A DNA stretch of 64,000 bases from Cannabis sativa (GCF_029168945.1 NC_083601.1:33283660-33347659), one strand, 5' to 3'; shown: positions 45,610 to 56,152, counted from the first letter of the stretch. Notes: generated by a model from the letters alone, not told the origin. Program-made: numbers and translations.

Positions 45610-46056
45610 TGTTGGGATTGAACTCACTTAACCCCTGTTAGTTATATCAGCTGGCTTTGTCACTAACTTAAAAAAAAAATTCACCAACACCTATAAATAC
45701 ATGTGCCTCTACTCTCTCAAGACAGCTCCAAAGTTTATACTTGAGACAGAGAGAGAGTCTAAGATCATAGTGTATGTGGAGGGATGTAATGAGAGTATTA
45801 TTTTTGAAGTGATTTCTCTCAATGTGAGATATTTTTTTATAATTGTTTACTGTGTTAAATTGTAATCTTGAACATACCTCATTGTGTACTTCTAACTATT
45901 CTTAATCAATAAAGATTTATGATTCATCCATTCTCGAGCTAAGTCTATTTTTATCTAAGTTTAATTTTGATTTTGTGATTGATTCTAATTTGAATTGTGT
46001 GTTCTTAAACATAACTACTGTTGTAACAATATTATTTTGAAGATTATCTTTCACCA
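45610..46056 (+). repeat. Solo copia LTR inserted in the LINE remnant
   Basis: It begins TGTTGGGATTGAACTCAC and ends CTTTCACCA, and is a diverged copy of the LTR at 39641-40148. Flanks TACAC (45605-45609) and TAGAC (46057-46061) fit a 5-bp target duplication with one mismatch. No internal sequence remains, so it arose by recombination between two LTRs. Confidence 0.75.
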
Positions 46057-46873
46057 TAGACACCATGAAAATAGCGTATAAAAGCCTATAATATATAATT
46101 GCATAGTTATTATTAGATATGTAATAAGAAATTAGAATTTTAGTTCGATTGGGAGATTAACAATGTCTTGAAGAATGCATTTAGAGATTTAATTGTCTTG
46201 TCTTGAAGAGGACCAATTACCTAATATTGGTATTTTCATTAAGAACATTTAAGCAACCATTCCAAAATTCTTGTGATAGACCCTATTGCAAGCATTCCAA
46301 AGTTCTAAGCACAAACAACAAGTAAAAAACATGATCTAAATCTATCTATAGTTAGGCTATGTGAAAGAAATACTACAACAAAATGTACGTTTCACAACAA
46401 AATATGTATGACATTTTCTTTTTAATGTCATGAAAGTCCTCAAAACTTTTGTTTCCATATCTCACATTCTCTTGCTTTAATTTCCTCCATCTCAAAAAGA
46501 ACACCAGCCTCAAGCTAAAGAGACTCTTGGGTTGGAATCCTACCCTGAACATCTATCAAGAAATGATTAAGCAAGCTCAACTTCTCAAGACAGTATCCAA
46601 GCTTATTCTATTTAGCCAAACATTTTTGAGTGTGAGCTAGTCGAAACATTAACTAAAAGTCAAGACTCCTGGGCCTCGATACGCCACACTTCTTTGACCA
46701 CCTCTTTACAGCTCGTATCCTTAAACCAAGCCTCCAAATAATGGAACAGGAGTTTGATAACAATCTCATTCTTGCAACAAATCAAGCACTGAGAAAGCAT
46801 GATTAGAATCCTTAATGGCTAGAGAACAAAACCCCAACTTTATAAAAAGTAATCACCCACTCTAGGTCACTCA

Positions 46874-47044
46874 TAGGGCTTGCCCTAAGTAATTTTTGAG
46901 CCCTTACTATAAAGATAAATGGTATTTTTAAAAATTAATAAAAAATATGTATATTTTTTAAAAGATATTTTTTTTATTTGGGCCCCTAAAATGAGTGGGC
47001 CCTAGGCACACGGGCCTAGCCCGCCTATGCCCAGGGCCAGGCCT
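46874..47044. mobile_element. 171-bp MITE in the LINE endonuclease region
   Basis: The insert begins TAGGGCTTGCCC and ends GGGCCAGGCCT. GGTCACTCA occurs on both sides (46865-46873 and 47045-47053), an exact 8- or 9-bp duplication depending on where the end is set. Nine bases would suggest Mutator, eight hAT. Ends are GC-rich (GGGCCTAGCCCG), the middle is AT-rich. Confidence 0.75.
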
Positions 47045-48088
47045 GGTCACTCACCACACTTTAGTTGCTCTTTAATTAAGTGTTCAATGTCTCTCCCATT
47101 GGACCAAGTGAAGAAATAACTGATGCAACCCAAATCAACACCACCCGTAACTGATAGAATATCCCTTGAAAGGACATAGTTAGAATTCTCAACTAAGTTT
47201 CCACCAAATTTTTTAGGTTATTCCAAAATCAGATTTAAATCATCAATCACCGTCCACGGATAGCCACAATCTCAAGAGCAAAATTATTCCAAAACTCAAC
47301 CCTTTTAGTACGAACATGAAGACAATAAGCAAATAAAATCGTCCAAAGAGGACCATTGAGAACATTACTATAACCACTGAGATAATAAAAGGGAAAAACG
47401 ATAAGACCTGAATATTAGCACCAACCATAGTTGCACTCACAAAATTCATTTGTTGCCAAACCAAATCCATCCTCTAAATGTTAAGCTTGGTCTCCGTAAA
47501 AAATAGAACATTTGAATTTCCTGATTAACTAAAGCTCTAAAATCCTTTTGGCTTGAAGACTTTCGAGTCCTCAGTATTTCCACGGTAGAAGAATCATGGA
47601 GAGAGACACACACTCTCTAAAAGAGCCTACAAATAAGGAGAAACCCATTGAAAGTGCAAGCTCACAGACAGAGCACAACCTCTAAAAGGCAACCAGAGAC
47701 ACACGAGTTGTGAGAGAGAACCCAAGAGCAACTCGGGCCTAAATAAACTTCTATGAGCAAACAAACACCTAGTAACAAGCAGGGGCAAGCCAAAACTCTC
47801 ACGAATCCAACCCCTAGCAGATACAAAGTAATCGATAATAACAACTAGAGATGGAAATTTATATCGCGGGGATGGGTAACCGCGGGGACCCGTGTTAGGC
47901 TAAAATTAGTCTAAGTTTCGGGACGTATTTTCGGTTAGTTTTCACTCTTTGTTTCTAGTTTTAGGACTATTTTACGCTTGATTCTTTTGTGTCAGGTCCC
48001 CGGGTGTTTAAAGAAAGTATTTACAAGAATTGAGGACAAGTGGTGAAAGAATTGAGAAGAAAAACCAAAAAAATATGTTGCTGCCAAA

Positions 48089-48198
48089 TCCCGTCGCGAC
48101 GGGACAATATCCCCGTCGCGACGGGGATTGGTAGAGAGAAGTTCGAGACAAAGTTGCTTAACCCCGTCGCGACGGGGGCATTGCCAGTCGCGACGGGG
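48089..48198. repeat. Two pairs of CG palindromes in U3 of the gag-only element
   Basis: Palindromes built on CCCGTCGCGACGGG are centred at 48096.5, 48118.5, 48169.5 and 48190.5: spacing 22, 51, 21 bp. The core CGTCGCGACG differs from the CGCCGCGGCG core of the other LTR family, yet both arms changed together so symmetry is kept. The first and second are complete, the last has one altered arm (CCAGTCGCGACGGGG). Confidence 0.9.
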
Positions 48199-48259
48199 AC
48201 CCAGTGACGGGATTTTTGGACAGTTTCGTAATTTCACGAATTTTAAAGATGAGAATTGG

Positions 48260-48268
48260 TTTAAATAG
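48260..48268 (+). promoter_or_regulatory. TATA-like box of the LTR promoter
   Basis: The site TTTAAATAG lies 367 nt into the LTR and about 74 nt after the last palindrome centre, in the same relative place as the TATA box of the LTR at 7093-8281. It is repeated at 51960-51968 in the 3' LTR. Confidence 0.55.
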
Positions 48269-49100
48269 TGAGGGTTCGTGAAAATTGGGGAGTATTCAGA
48301 ATTGGAACCCTAGAAACAAAGGAGGAGGCTAGAAGAGCGGCTTGTGGCGACCCGGATCAATTGCTTCAACTAGTTCTTTCTCTTCTTTTTAATTTTTCTA
48401 TGCTATTTTCTGTTTCAATGTTAATTATGGATTTGATTATGGATGTTTTGAACTAAACTCCTATTTAGGGAGAATGATGAATGTTGTTTAAATTTTTCCT
48501 AGTTAATGAATAATTGCCATTCCTCCATCTTGATTGTGAACACTATTCATATTTGTGTTTAGTTTCCATGTGCAAGATTGATCACCTTTTACATGTTTTA
48601 TGATCTCAATTCAAAATCTGAAAGTGAGAATTGCGAATGCTAAAATTGGATAGTCTAGGTTTTGATGTGAAACGAAAGTATTTACATAGCCTTTGTGACA
48701 TTTAGATTATTGCTTAATGCTGATTTCATGTTAGTTTAATTAAGAGATTAATTAGAGAGCATGAGATTTAGAACCTAGAAGATCTGAAAAGAGCTAGGTT
48801 AATTTATAATCTGTCATTCACTTCAAGAGAAGGATAGAATTAGACATTAACATTGGTAACTTAACAACAGGATTCGTCTCCCTATTCTCTCATCTTGATT
48901 AATATTCACTTGTTCCTTTAAGTTTCTTGAATTTCTTTCTTCCTTTTTCAATCATAAATACTTTTGATTTGCCAAATAGAATTATAAGTATAGTTTAGTA
49001 GTAATTAATCCAATTCCCTGTGGTTCGACCTCACTTGCGTGAGTATACTACTTGATTGCGTGCACTTGCGTAGTAATTAATAATTTTCGCAACAAGTTTT

Positions 49101-49118
49101 TGGCGCCGTTGCCGGGGA
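49101..49118 (+). promoter_or_regulatory. Primer-binding site, tRNA-Asp type
   Basis: TGGCGCCGTTGCCGGGGA is complementary to the 3' end of plant tRNA-Asp. It starts 6 bp after the LTR, identical in sequence and spacing to the site of the gypsy element at 7069-7086. Confidence 0.95.
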
Positions 49119-49381
49119 ATTGTTTAAAGATTAATATTACACAAAATTATACTAACTTCTATTTTGGTTAATTCTTTTTGCTTATTTCTTATCTGTTTCT
49201 TTTAGATTAAATTTTGTAATATTATTAAAAATTAAATTTTGTTCTAATTTAGTTTTTCTTTTTAGTTTTAGTATTAATTTTGTTGTTTCAAATTTTTATC
49301 TTTTAATTACTAATTTAGTTTTATTATTTTTTAATTTTACTAATGTTGTACTTATGAGTTTGACCTGCAAGATAAATCCAG
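49119..49381 (+). other. Untranslated leader of the gag-only element
   Basis: T-rich leader between primer site and Gag start. The first part matches the leader next to the primer site of the minus-strand gypsy element (attaatattac...ttatactaacttct). A packaging signal would be expected here but cannot be identified by eye. Confidence 0.5.
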
Positions 49382-50329
49382 ATGCTATATCTTGAGGATT
49401 TTGCTCAACAACACAATGAACCATTCTATTCTGCTTGGAGGAGATTTAAAGAGCTTGGAGAGAGATGTTATCCCACTTTTTCAAGTGGATGTTTTACATG
49501 GCTCTTTTATGATGGACTTAATGATGAAACAAGAAGCTGGGTTAATTATGGAGCAGAGGTCACTGGAGCGCCTCTATTAATGAGAGGCTATGACGTAATA
49601 GATCTATTGAATAACATGGCAGATTTTGATTACGACTGGCATTGGGATTCATCACTTCAGGGTTGGAGTCACCAATACCCACCTTATTGCCCAAATTCAT
49701 CCCAACAAGCTGAAAAAGAGGAGCAACTACTATCACTTCTACAATCACTTCCTGGAGAGATTAATCGCTTAACTGACATGGTGAGATCCTTATGTGATAA
49801 TTCAGTGGCTCATGATTCAGAATGTAATAACTCCAATAATGAAAGTTATGAGAGTTATTGCTACAATGAAGAAGGGTCATTATTTGAATACAAGGAAGAT
49901 AATGAGCCTACAATTGAAGACCAAGATCCTTGTGAAGAGGAAATCATTGAATATGAAATCACAAGTGAGGGTATGGATAGCCAAGTGGAGAGTGAGCAAC
50001 AAGAAGAAGAGTTGTTAGATGAAAGTGTAGAAACTGTGACATTGGAGGATGAAGAAGAACATGGCATCATTGATTCGACTTCATCAATGATATTGACTGA
50101 TAAACCACCAATGAATCCATATATTTCATCTACATCATATTATATCCTCTACGAGCTACGAAAGGCTTCTCCCCAAGCACATCATCCAAAGTCTTATGTT
50201 GTTGGTGCTGATTTTAGTTCAAACTCATCACTTGCCAAGCTTGAAGGCAAGTATAACAACAATTTTCAAGTTTTCTTGCATGTCGCTTATTACGGGCGTC
50301 AACCGCTTATTGATGTGGCGTTCAGGTAA
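49382..50329 (+). CDS. Gag-like protein of the gag-only element
   Basis: A 315-codon intact frame starts at ATG 49382. Its first 85 residues match the middle of the retrotransposon gag domain: EPFYSAWRRFKELGERC aligns with ESLHEAWERFKDLIRRC of the gypsy Gag at 5721-6818, followed by the FYDGLNDETRSWVNYGA and YDVIDLLNNMA blocks. The upstream half of the domain and the zinc knuckle are missing. The rest is strongly acidic and Asn/Ser/Glu-rich (about residues 145-240), then a basic, Tyr-rich C-terminal part (SYVVGADFSSNSS..., YYGRQPLIDVAFR). An open, biased frame in a young copy suggests it may be translated. RNA packaging with help from a partner Gag is a guess. Confidence 0.72.
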   Translation: MLYLEDFAQQHNEPFYSAWRRFKELGERCYPTFSSGCFTWLFYDGLNDETRSWVNYGAEVTGAPLLMRGYDVIDLLNNMADFDYDWHWDSSLQGWSHQYPPYCPNSSQQAEKEEQLLSLLQSLPGEINRLTDMVRSLCDNSVAHDSECNNSNNESYESYCYNEEGSLFEYKEDNEPTIEDQDPCEEEIIEYEITSEGMDSQVESEQQEEELLDESVETVTLEDEEEHGIIDSTSSMILTDKPPMNPYISSTSYYILYELRKASPQAHHPKSYVVGADFSSNSSLAKLEGKYNNNFQVFLHVAYYGRQPLIDVAFR

Positions 50330-51592
50330 GTCCTTCTCACCTTGAATATTATATCACATTGGCGACAATGTGAATCTTTAGTTTGGGGGGAGGGATTTAA
50401 AATTTTTAAATTCTGCACTTTAATTTCTGCATTTTAATTATCTGTTTTAGTTTTTTTTGTTTTAGTTAAGGAATGGCAATAAGCTTGACGATAATTGTAT
50501 ACTGCTGATTAGTGTGATGTGATCTGAAATTGTAAAATAACTGTGTGCTTGATTCTGTTAACTCTTTGGATTAGTTTGGATGCTTAGAAACCTGTGTTTA
50601 TCTGCAAATATTCAATCCGTGAAAATTGTTATAATTGATTTACTATGGTTTGTGGTAAGATTGACAGGATAGTTTAGAACTTGCATGCTTATTCTCTTGA
50701 GACGAAATCCTTGATAGTGTTCAATTGGAATATGATTTAGGCATTTGTTGGATAGTTTGAGCCTTTCAAGCCTACCGTAATAATGTGTATCCCTAGTTAA
50801 CCTTTTGAGCCTAAACCTGTTATGTTTTTCACCCATCGATTTGAAAAATTGCAACCACACTATTAATTTTTTTCTTCACCATGTTATCCATGATATCATA
50901 AGCTACATAATTAGTTTGGGGGAGGAGAAACATTTAGTGTGAGGAAATAGTGAGAGTGAGAAAAACTTGTAAGATTGAGAAGAAAAAAAATTGTGTAATT
51001 CAATGTCACTGAAAAAAAAAATGAAATATGATGAAAAAAAAAAACACAATAAAAAGTAAAAATATGTGTGAATTTTTTTTTTCAGTGATGTTGAAAAATA
51101 ATAGAGACGTCTTCTATCAATCTTGGTAAATTTGGGAATATTATGGGATCTTAGAAAAAAAAAAAAAGAAAAGTAAGAAGCTTGTGGGTTCTGTTTGTGT
51201 GCTTATGATATCTTGAGCCAAAATTGTCTTTAGCCTATCCCTGAATATCCGAGCCATATTACCTAAGCCTTGAAAAGACCTAATGATTCCAAAGAATACT
51301 ATCAACATTAGTGGAGAAAGGTAAGCATGCAAGCTTATGAGTTATCGGGCTGTGGAACTGTTGGAAAGAGTAAAGCTTTTATAACAATGTTTCACATTTG
51401 AATAAATTTTTTGCAGTTGTACATAGTGTTATTAATTGAGCATTCGAGTTAATTGTTAGAGTTAGTAGGATCGAAATTCTTGTTTATACAAGGAAGTAAG
51501 CAGAGCATGAGTCAGCAGCGTAGTGGTTATCTGATAGTGTAGTTAGTATTTATCTTACTCGAGGGCGAGTAAGAATCTAGTTTGGGGGAATT
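50330..51592 (+). other. Non-coding internal 3' region with repeated polypurine tracts
   Basis: No protein is recognised. GTTTGGGG-type purine tracts occur at about 50380-50395, 50912-50930 and finally 51579-51592, directly before the 3' LTR. The last is the expected primer for plus-strand synthesis. The others could be extra priming sites. Several A-rich runs (51003-51050, 51151-51170) are also present. Confidence 0.5.
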
Positions 51593-52794
51593 TGTTAGGC
51601 TAAAATTAGTCTAAGTTTCGGGACGTATTTTCGGTTAGTTTTCACTCTTTGTTTCTAGTTTTAGGACTATTTTACGCTTGATTCTTTTGTGTCAGGTCTC
51701 CGGGTGTTTAAAGAAAGTATTTACAAGAATTGAGGACAAGTGGTGAAAGAATTGAGAAGAAAAACCAAAAAAATATGTTGCTGTCAAATCCCGTCGCGAC
51801 GGGAAAATATCCCCGTTGCGACGGGGATTGGCAGAGAGAAGTTCGAGACAAAGTTGCTTAACCCCATCGCGACGGGGGCATTGCCAGTCGCGACGGGGAC
51901 CCAGTGACGGGATTTTTGGGCAGTTTCGTAATTTCACGAATTTTAAAGATGAGAATTGGTTTAAATAGTGAGGGTTCGTGAAAATTGGGGAGTATTCAGA
52001 ATTGGAACCCTAGAAACAAAGGAGGAGGCTAGAAGAGCGGCTTGTGGCGACCCGGATCAATTGCTTCAACTAGTTCTTTCTCTTCTTTTTAATTTTTCTA
52101 TGCTATTTTCTGTTTCAATGTTAATTATGGATTTGATTATGGATGTTTTGAACTAAACTCCTATTTAGGGAGAATGATGAATGTTGTTTAAATTTTTCCT
52201 AGTTAATGAATAATTGCGATTCCTCCATCTTGATTGTGAACACTATTCATATTTGTGTTTAGTTTCCATGTGCAAGATTGATCACCTTTTACATGTTTTA
52301 TGATCTCAATTCAAAATCTGAAAGTGAGAATTGCGAATGCTAAAATTGGATAGTCTAGGTTTTGATGTGAAACGAAAGTATTTACATAGCCTTTGTGACA
52401 TTTAGATTATTGCTTAATGCTGATTTCATGTTAGTTTAATTAAGAGATTAATTAGAGAGCATGAGATTTAGAACCTAGAAGATCTGAAAAGAGCTAGGTT
52501 AATTTATAATCTGTCATTCACTTCAAGAGAAGGATAGAATTAGACATTAACATTGGTAACTTAACAACAGGATTCGTCTCCCTATTCTCTCATCTTGATT
52601 AATATTCACTTGTTCCTTTAAGTTTCTTGAATTTCTTTCTTCCTTTTTCAATCATAAATACTTTTGATTTGCCAAATAGAATTATAAGTATAGTTTAGTA
52701 GTAATTAATCCAATTCCCTGTGGTTCGACCTCACTTGCGTGAGTATACTACTTGATTGCGTGCACTTGCGTAGTAATTAATAATTTTCGCAACA
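51593..52794 (+). repeat. 3' LTR of the gag-only element
   Basis: Same length as the 5' LTR, 1202 bp. Of the eight differences noted, six fall in or near the palindrome array and U3; several are C/T or G/A. The array here (centres 51796.5, 51818.5, 51869.5, 51890.5) has one lost core CpG (GTTGCGAC) and one changed flank (CCATCGCGAC). Confidence 0.95.
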
Positions 52795-53301
52795 ACCCGC
52801 CCCTAATGGGGTGGGGATTCCCCATCTTGGTGGTTAATAGGGCGGTGGTGGGGGACAATTTCAATACTCGAAGCGGGGATGGGGCGGGGGCGGGGATAAT
52901 ACTATCCGCACCATATCCCACCCCGATATAGATATATATAATTTTTTTTGTTTTTTTTTCAAACTTTGAGACATATTTAGTTTTTATTTTCTATTAGGTT
53001 ATGCTTTTTTTAAGCAGGTTTATCTTTTATCTTCTATGAATTATGAATTGCATAATAAATATTTGTGAGAATATTGGTTTAATTTATTTTTTTTAATTAT
53101 TTTAAATTAATTTTTTTTTTCATTTTACCTTAATGGATACCCGATGGGTTCCCCATAACCGATGGGTATTCCCCTACCCCGAATCCGTTGGTTATTAAAC
53201 GGGGATGGGGCGGGGATGGGGGTATAAATAGGTAGCGGGGATGGGGGCGGGAATTGCATTCCCCGTACATTAACCGACCAATTTCTATCTCTAATAACAA
53301 C

Positions 53302-54067
53302 ATTTAAAGAGAAAAAGATTTCTCAACCTTCACATGGAGACGCTGAGAATGTACCCAATCACCGTTGGTGATCCAAATGAGAACCCAAGGATGGCGTCGT
53401 CCACCAGAAACACATGAAATTAGTTGGGCTCCCTTCATGAGAAAAGACAAAACCACGACAAAGGAAGGAGACCGTCAAAGGACTTCCAAATGCGGCTAAG
53501 AGACTCATACCGAAAAACAGTTTGGAGGAAAATCTAGAAGAATCAAAATCACCTCTCATACGGAGAAGAAAAGAATATTTCAATCACTTGAGGTGTCACA
53601 CTCTACTTAATGTATATTATTTAGCAGCTTACGCCTTGTGATTGGTTATAGAGATATTTTATAAAAATTATTATATTAAATTATATGATACTCAATATTT
53701 AATTGCATCAATGGTAGAAAATACTAAACACTACTGATGTATTTTATTTCAATATCCATTTCACACATTCCCCAAATCACAAAATGGTTCCATCATCCTT
53801 CATCAATCGATTGAGAGTGTTATATGTTAGCTTAAATTCTTATTTTTTGTATTATGAGTTGGTAAGATCAAATGCTTTTATTGTTATGTATTTGAAAAAT
53901 TGAAGGGTGGTCTCTAATTAAATCGAACCATCCCATATGTTTTTAATTAATAAAAAGTGATATTATATATCTAATAATCACACATGTAAATCTTCAATCA
54001 TACCCTAACAATCTTTGATTGACACATGTGTTTTATTTTTTATATACATATATATATTAGTTAAAGA

Positions 54068-54125
<58 letters not shown>

Positions 54126-55140
54126 TTGTGTGCTGGAAATTGAGATTGAGAAGAGAAGGAAGGAGTGTTGGGGACCAGGTTATTCCCTTTGAGAACATGT
54201 TGTGTTTGGGACAGACATCTCTATTGTGTGCCCCATTCCGTTTTTTGAGCTGACATGATCATGTTATATATTGCATCTCTGAATACATATATCATAATCA
54301 TATATAAGACATACAACACAACACCACATCTATTCAATTCTAATTAAACCAAGACAACACATTTTTTTTATCAAAATTTCTTCTCTTCTTTCCATGTGGA
54401 TCGAAAAGGGATCTCATCTCACACTATGCTGAGATTATTATGATAAAGTGAAGTCATTTTCAATTGTACTACAACTTTAATAATCCTTGCTTGGTTCATG
54501 AGGACTTTCACTATGTTATCTCCAATCATATACTTGATAATATTGTTGGTTTGAGCTAGCTAGCTTAATGTCCCAAATATCTTTTCCTTTCACCATTTTG
54601 TGAGATTTGGGTCGGTCCACCTTTTAAGTAAATTGCAAAAGATATGTATATATGATGAGATGAGTGTTGAAAAATTAATATAAATATACTGTAGGCCTAA
54701 TAGTAGATATTGAAAATTTTCACTGCTCTATCTCAATCCTCAGGTTTGGAAATTTGTAAATACATTTACAAAATAACTCATGCTATGATAATAATCGATG
54801 TCCAAACCATTTTCTTTTCATTGGTCCCAATAACCAGCTGTTTTCACCACAAAGCCCAACCAAGTCGGCTGTTAGCCCACCATAGTACATGTTACTATTA
54901 AGCTTATTATGTTTGTCAGTCAAATAGTTTACTTAAACTAGAAAGAAAGCCTGATTTCTGTCTTTTTCTTTATTTTTTCTTTTCCTCTAAAGAATTTTGT
55001 TAGAGCATTCACATAATCATTAGATACTTTAAAATATATTTTTAAATATATTTTTTTAAAAAAATATTTAAAAAATTAAACAAGAAGCACGATATATCAT
55101 ATACTTTAAATTCTTTCTTTATTTCAAAGTTTCTTTTAAA
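53302..55140. other. Spacer, possibly LINE 5' remnant then AT-rich DNA
   Basis: The first 300 bases continue in the same style as the LINE remnant left of the hAT element and could be its interrupted ORF1 region; no domain was recognised. The remainder is AT-rich with the AAT microsatellite. No gene is supported. Confidence 0.35.
54068..54123 (+). repeat. (AAT)n microsatellite
   Basis: An uninterrupted AAT tract of about 18 units. Confidence 0.95.
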
Positions 55141-55432
55141 TTCATTATAATTATTTTATATTTATAAAAAATTATTAAGCGCTCTAAATATATTTTAGAC
55201 TAATTAAGATTTTTGTCCCTTAAATTTTGACATGTACCAAATCATGCCTTTTGAACTTTTAAGATTGTTAAAAATGCATCTTAAAATTCATTATAATTAT
55301 TTTATATTTATAAAAAATTATTAAGCGCTCTAAATATATTTTAGACTAATTAGGATTTTTGTCCCCTAAATTTTGACATGTACCAAATCATGCCCTTTGA
55401 ACTTTTAAGATTGTTAAAAATGCCTCTTAAAT
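55141..55432 (+). repeat. 146-bp tandem duplication
   Basis: The sequence starting ttcattataattattttat at 55141 recurs at 55287 with about four substitutions over 146 bp. The duplicated unit includes the outer part of a terminal inverted repeat (see 55345-55733), so the duplication copied an element end plus flank. Confidence 0.85.
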
Positions 55433-55733
55433 TATTAAGACTGTTGAATTTAAGGACTTTATATTTTGTCCAATTTTAGTAAAAAATTAAATCTAACATA
55501 AATGAAAGTTCAGGGACATGCTTTAGTACATGTCAAAGTTTGAGGGACATAATTTGTTAGTTATCAAAGTTTGGGAGCATGTTTTAGTACATAAAAAATC
55601 ACTGAAATAGTAAAATTGAATGAAATTAGACACAATTCTTTAAATCCAACAATCTCAATAGTTTATGAGACATTTTTAAGGACCTTAAAAGTTCAAGAAG
55701 CATGATTTGGTATATGTCAAAATTCTAATTAAC
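55345..55733. mobile_element. MULE-like foldback MITE
   Basis: Long inverted arms of about 115 bp: the left arm (ACTAATTAGGATTTTTGTCC, ACATGTACCAAATCATGCCC, TTGAACTTTTAAGATTG) returns in reverse complement at 55615-55733. Mutator-like MITEs of plants carry such long arms with similar wording. No coding sequence. The target duplication is unclear because of the tandem copy on the left. Confidence 0.6.
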
Positions 55734-56152
55734 CTATATTTTATTAATTGTTTGAGGTTTTAATTTTACTTTATATACGGTGATATGTGTAAAGATTAAT
55801 ATTATAGGTTTAAAATGAATATAATATATTAAAATATAAAAAAAATAGAATTATTATAAAGAACTTGATGTGCATAATGTAAAAGTTTGAGATAAAAAAA
55901 AAAAAAAAAAAAAGTAAAAGTATAGTGGTATATTTTGAAAAATAGTTTAGAAAAACTAATTAAGAGTTCTCTTATTTCTTCCTTAAATATATATATATAT
56001 TCGCGTTCATCGTTAACTTAACTAAGATTGTACATTAGCTAATATTAATTCAAAATACAAGTATTTGTAGAATGGTGGAAAAGAAGAAAAAAAGGTGAGT
56101 TGCATCTTTATATACATATCACACATTTCACTCAAATGTTGTGAAGAGTGGT
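55734..56152. other. Spacer and 3' flank of the F-box gene
   Basis: AT-rich DNA that should include the F-box gene's 3' UTR next to 56153. No other feature is seen. Confidence 0.4.

Larger units (their letters stand above)
45130..47480 (-). pseudogene. Decayed LINE (non-LTR retrotransposon) lacking most of RT
   Basis: On the minus strand, translated pieces match a plant LINE. Near 47300-47050 there is an endonuclease part ending in FFTWSNGRD. Near 46800-46680 there is the EVVKEVWRIEAQES linker region. Near 45450-45140 there is an RNase H-like end (FMTDCNILAEAI, then an HVSWL...VDHLVN tail). Frames are broken by stops. The reverse transcriptase core between linker and RNase H is not recognisable and seems deleted. 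A solo copia LTR (45610-46056) and a MITE (46874-47044) are inserted in it. The 5' limit may go further, past the hAT element at 47846. Confidence 0.72.
47893..49094 (+). repeat. 5' LTR of the gag-only element
   Basis: It starts TGTTAGGCTAAAATTAG and ends TTTCGCAACA. Compared by eye with the copy at 51593-52794, eight single-base differences and no length change were counted in 1202 bp (about 99.3% identity). U3 contains the palindrome array at 48089-48198 and a TATA-like box at 48260-48268. Confidence 0.95.
47893..52794 (+). mobile_element. Gag-only (TR-GAG type) gypsy-like LTR element, young insertion
   Basis: Two 1202-bp LTRs flank about 2.5 kb of internal DNA. ACCCG occurs directly before (47888-47892) and after (52795-52799), an exact 5-bp target duplication. 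A tRNA-Asp primer site follows the first LTR and a purine tract (GTTTGGGGGAATT) precedes the second. The only long reading frame encodes a Gag-like protein, so Pol must come from another element, perhaps one like 1-8281. The layout fits terminal-repeat elements with only a GAG domain, described in plants. Confidence 0.93.
47846..53293. mobile_element. hAT-type element, about 540 bp, split by an LTR element
   Basis: The ends TAGAGATGGAAATT and, reverse-complemented, TAGAGATAGAAATT are inverted repeats. ATAACAAC flanks the whole at 47838-47845 and 53294-53301, an exact 8-bp duplication. Both arms are rich in GCGGGGATGGGG-type repeats. Removing the inserted LTR element and one copy of its duplication leaves about 541 bp, with no coding sequence. 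Confidence 0.92.

Noticed and set aside
47992..48237. Minus-strand frame with PRRD repeats, repeated at 51692-51937
   Set aside because: Lies antisense in U3 over the palindrome array; composition is forced by the repeats.
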